Shown here piece by piece: positions 61,728 through 64,000 of a stretch of DNA of 64,000 bases (position 1 is its first letter; every line of letters starts with the position of its first letter). The notes beneath the pieces are model-generated. The model was not told the DNA's origin, did not search any database, and was given only the letters and a program-made list of their open reading frames with translations. Made by a program: the position numbers and the translations under genes. The stretch comes from Enterobacter sp. JUb54. Lineage in GTDB: Bacteria; Pseudomonadota; Gammaproteobacteria; Enterobacterales; Enterobacteriaceae. The stretch spans positions 496,001 to 560,000 of the forward strand of contig NZ_CP060418.1 of NCBI RefSeq assembly GCF_014298075.1, read 5' to 3'.

Positions 61728-63650
61728 TTGAATCGAATACTTACCGCCATTATTTTGTCGCTTTTCATCATCACCGGGTACATTACCTACCTGGTGCATG
61801 AGCGGCAAGGTGAGTTACAGAAATTAACCCGCTATACGGACTCCTGGTCAGTCTCCCAGATGGTTTCCGAATATATGCGGCTGGAGGCGAGTTTAGGCGC
61901 GTATGCGCTCGGTGTTGATAGCGTCGACCACGATAAGGTCCGCCTGCGTCTGGATATTATGCTGAGCCAGATTGAACTGCTGGAGCAGGGCGATCTGGGC
62001 AGCTTTATCCGTAAGGACGCGGGGCGTAAGGCAACCGTGGCGAGTTTGATTCATATTTTACGTCAGCTCGACGGGGAACTCGATACGATGACCCCGGCAC
62101 AGATCAAGCTCGTATTACGCGACATGAGCGAGCTTGACGGACCGATGACGTCGATTGCCTCCACCTCGCTGGTGCAGGGGATCGACGTGGTTAACGAGAC
62201 CCACGACAAGATACAGAATCTGTATTTTATCTACTCTATTATCTCCGTCCTGCTGATCACCACCTGTATTACCTTGGGCCTGTTGATGTTGCGTCAGAAT
62301 AACAACCTGCGCCGCGCCCATGTCAGAATGAAACTGCTGGCCGACGATCTGCAGTCATCGAAAGAGAAGCTACAGGTGCAGAACCGCCGGCTGCAGTACG
62401 ATGCCTATCATGACTCATTAACCGGAATGCCAAACCGGCTCTCCTTCTGGCAAAAACTGCAAGAGGTCGTTAATCAGGTCAGGCCTTACAACGGCTCGGC
62501 GGTGATCATGCTGTTCGATCTCGATAACTTTAAAGATGTGAACGATACGCTGGGACACGATTCCGGCGATAAGCTGCTGCAGGAACTGGCCAGTCGACTC
62601 TCCTTTTTCCGTAAAACCTCGGAAACGCTGTATCGCCTGGGAGGGGATGAGTTTGCGCTGATCTCCAGCGATCTGAGCGAAGAGATGGCGCTGGATCGCG
62701 CCCAGGTCATTCGTGAGAAAATCACCCAGCCTTATCAAATTTATGATTCGCTGATCAATATTGATGCCTGTATCGGCGTGGTACTTTCTGAGCGGGAAAC
62801 CCGTACCGATTATCTGTATAAGTGTGCCGATCTTGCGTTATATGAAGCCAAGAAGGAGGGGAGCGGCACGATCAAAATCTTCCGCCCTGACATGTTGCAA
62901 CGTCTCCAGGAGAATAAGTCCTTTGAGGATGATCTGCTGCAGGCTCTCGATAATGGTGAGTTCCGGGTCTATTACCAGCCGATAGCCGATACGGTCAACG
63001 GCGAAATTTATGGCTACGAGGCGCTGGTGCGCTGGTTCCATCCTGTGCGTGGCGTGGTGCCGCCCACCACCTTTATTCCGATTGCCGAGAAGACCGGGAT
63101 GATCAATGCGCTCGGGGAGTGGGTATTGAGTACCGCCTGCGAGGAGGCCGCGAGGTGGTCGTCTCCGATGAAGGTCTCGGTTAACGTGTCGCCCATTCAG
63201 TTAATTAACAGCTCGCTGACCGACGTGGTTATCTCGGTCCTCAAGCGCACAGGGCTGGATCCGCACCGTCTGGACCTCGAAATTACCGAGTCGGATATAT
63301 TCAATGAAAATACCCGTTCTTTAGAGATCCTCAGCCAGCTGCGCGAGCTTGGCATCCAGATTTCTATTGATGATTTTGGTACCGGTTACTCGTCATTGTC
63401 GCGCTTGAGCTATTTCCCGTTCGACAAAATCAAAATCGACCGCTCATTTGTGGTGAATATTCCAATGCAGAAAGATGACCTGGATATCGTCCGGTTGATT
63501 ATCAGCATGGGGAAAAGCCTACATATGCGCATCGTCGCCGAAGGTGTCGAAACCGAAGAGCAGCTACATTCCTTGCAGCAGCTTGGTTGCGACCTGGTTC
63601 AGGGTTATCTGATTGGTAAACCCGGCCCGCTGAATACCCCGGATAAATAA
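61728..63650 (+). CDS. Membrane GGDEF-EAL cyclic-di-GMP protein
   Basis: This 640-residue protein likely both senses and controls cyclic di-GMP. A membrane helix at about 3-22 and a second near 165-187 (VLLITTCITLGLLML) enclose a periplasmic helical domain of about 140 residues. A short coiled coil leads to a GGDEF domain with G305-G-D-E-F309 intact, then an EAL domain with E431-A-L433 intact and DDFGTGYSSLSRLSYFPFDKIKID and EGVETEEQ. Both active sites look complete. I start at TTG 61728 because AAGGG lies seven bases before it; an upstream TTG would overlap the preceding gene. The secreted partner could signal through the periplasmic domain, as in LapG/LapD- or YfiBNR-type systems (inference). 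Confidence 0.88.
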   Translation: MNRILTAIILSLFIITGYITYLVHERQGELQKLTRYTDSWSVSQMVSEYMRLEASLGAYALGVDSVDHDKVRLRLDIMLSQIELLEQGDLGSFIRKDAGRKATVASLIHILRQLDGELDTMTPAQIKLVLRDMSELDGPMTSIASTSLVQGIDVVNETHDKIQNLYFIYSIISVLLITTCITLGLLMLRQNNNLRRAHVRMKLLADDLQSSKEKLQVQNRRLQYDAYHDSLTGMPNRLSFWQKLQEVVNQVRPYNGSAVIMLFDLDNFKDVNDTLGHDSGDKLLQELASRLSFFRKTSETLYRLGGDEFALISSDLSEEMALDRAQVIREKITQPYQIYDSLINIDACIGVVLSERETRTDYLYKCADLALYEAKKEGSGTIKIFRPDMLQRLQENKSFEDDLLQALDNGEFRVYYQPIADTVNGEIYGYEALVRWFHPVRGVVPPTTFIPIAEKTGMINALGEWVLSTACEEAARWSSPMKVSVNVSPIQLINSSLTDVVISVLKRTGLDPHRLDLEITESDIFNENTRSLEILSQLRELGIQISIDDFGTGYSSLSRLSYFPFDKIKIDRSFVVNIPMQKDDLDIVRLIISMGKSLHMRIVAEGVETEEQLHSLQQLGCDLVQGYLIGKPGPLNTPDK

Positions 63651-63715
63651 TGACCTCTGGTGATCTGGCGCGGGTCTGAATAATCAGTTCAGGAGAGTTG
63701 GCTGATTGCGGAAAG

Positions 63716-63748
63716 CAAAAAGCCCGCTCAGGTTACCCTGAGCGGGCT
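63716..63748 (-). terminator. Terminator after tRNA-Asn
   Basis: A 12-base perfect stem (AGCCCGCTCAGG / CCTGAGCGGGCT), followed on the minus strand by TTTTG, nine bases after the tRNA CCA. Confidence 0.9.
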
Positions 63749-63757
63749 TCTTAAATT

Positions 63758-63833
63758 TGGCTCCTCTGACTGGACTCGAACCAGTGACATACGGATTAAC
63801 AGTCCGCCGTTCTACCGACTGAACTACAGAGGA
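63758..63833 (-). tRNA. tRNA-Asn (anticodon GTT)
   Basis: Seventy-six bases that fold as a full cloverleaf: acceptor TCCTCTG/CAGAGGA, anticodon loop with GTT (CTGTTAATC), T-loop GTTCGAGTC and an encoded GCCA end. The sequence agrees with E. coli tRNA-Asn. Asn tRNA genes are well-known integration sites for islands such as the yersiniabactin island; no integrase or direct repeat of its 3' end is visible in the window. Confidence 0.98.
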
Positions 63834-63849
63834 ATCGGTGTGGAGTCGT

Positions 63850-63877
63850 ATCTTAGCGGCGAAAAAAATTTTGTCAA
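63850..63877 (-). promoter_or_regulatory. Promoter of tRNA-Asn
   Basis: On the minus strand a perfect -35 TTGACA (63872-63877) and -10 TAAGAT (63850-63855) are separated by 16 bases and lie about 17 bases before the tRNA. Confidence 0.85.
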
Positions 63878-64000
63878 ACATCTAATTGCCCCCTCAGAAC
63901 CAACTGGCGGTTCCATCAACAATTTGTTGCTATTACCGACGATTAATAAGGAAAAATGTTTTGCAGGAACGGCCATTCTCCATCATCATTTGAAATGTAG

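Noticed and set aside
63758..64000. Genomic island inserted at tRNA-Asn
   Set aside because: The tRNA is complete and neither side shows an integrase or a repeat of its 3' end within the window; sequence beyond 64000 is not available.

Overview
The window reads as enterobacterial chromosome, most like the Klebsiella/Raoultella group. The evidence is gene order: a capsule (K) cluster running through gnd-manC-manB-ugd, a reversed uge, an O-antigen cluster, then the his operon, yeeZ-yeeY-plaP, sbcB, dacD, sbmC, yeeA, yeeX, cobT, shiA and a tRNA-Asn, with proteins very close to their E. coli namesakes. The genus assignment is an inference; no rRNA is present.

Bases 1-9282 are the distal part of a capsule cluster: the end of a GT4 glycosyltransferase, the initiating transferase wcaJ, a Wzx-type flippase, a pyruvyl-transferase-like protein, a GT2 glycosyltransferase, gnd, then a further GT4 glycosyltransferase and an acyltransferase. 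The sugar genes around gnd are visibly AT-rich, as is usual for exchanged capsule genes. Bases 9658-17126 hold a complete type I secretion operon: an 878-residue DUF4214/S-layer-like protein, then an ABC exporter, an HlyD-type adaptor and a TolC-type channel, with a perfect hairpin between cargo and exporter. This secretion unit inside a capsule cluster, between gnd and manC, is the most unusual thing here. manC, manB and ugd (17977-22101) supply GDP-mannose and UDP-glucuronate.

A reversed uge (22478-23482) and a 1.1 kb leader with an RfaH/ops element separate the capsule cluster from the O-antigen cluster (24592-37349): rfbB-rfbA-rfbD-rfbC for dTDP-L-rhamnose, a GT2 transferase, the Wzm/Wzt ABC exporter with a substrate-recognition tail on Wzt, a 1402-residue methyltransferase-GT2-GT2 protein, and a HAD-like protein. 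Together they predict a rhamnose-containing, methyl-capped O-polysaccharide made and exported by the ABC-transporter route.

Bases 37606-44860 are the histidine operon on the minus strand (hisL, attenuator, hisGDCBHAFI). From 45036 on the genes are mostly core: yeeZ, yeeY, the small ORF yoeI overlapping plaP, sbcB, dacD, sbmC, yeeA, yeeX, cobT and shiA. Three inserts stand out: a second EF-G with a divergent ArsR-type regulator (48567-51211); a SAH-hydrolase-like protein lacking several catalytic residues beside a lipoate-ligase-like protein (57590-59564); and a secreted molybdopterin-domain-like protein paired with a GGDEF-EAL protein (61220-63650). A tRNA-Asn on the minus strand closes the window.
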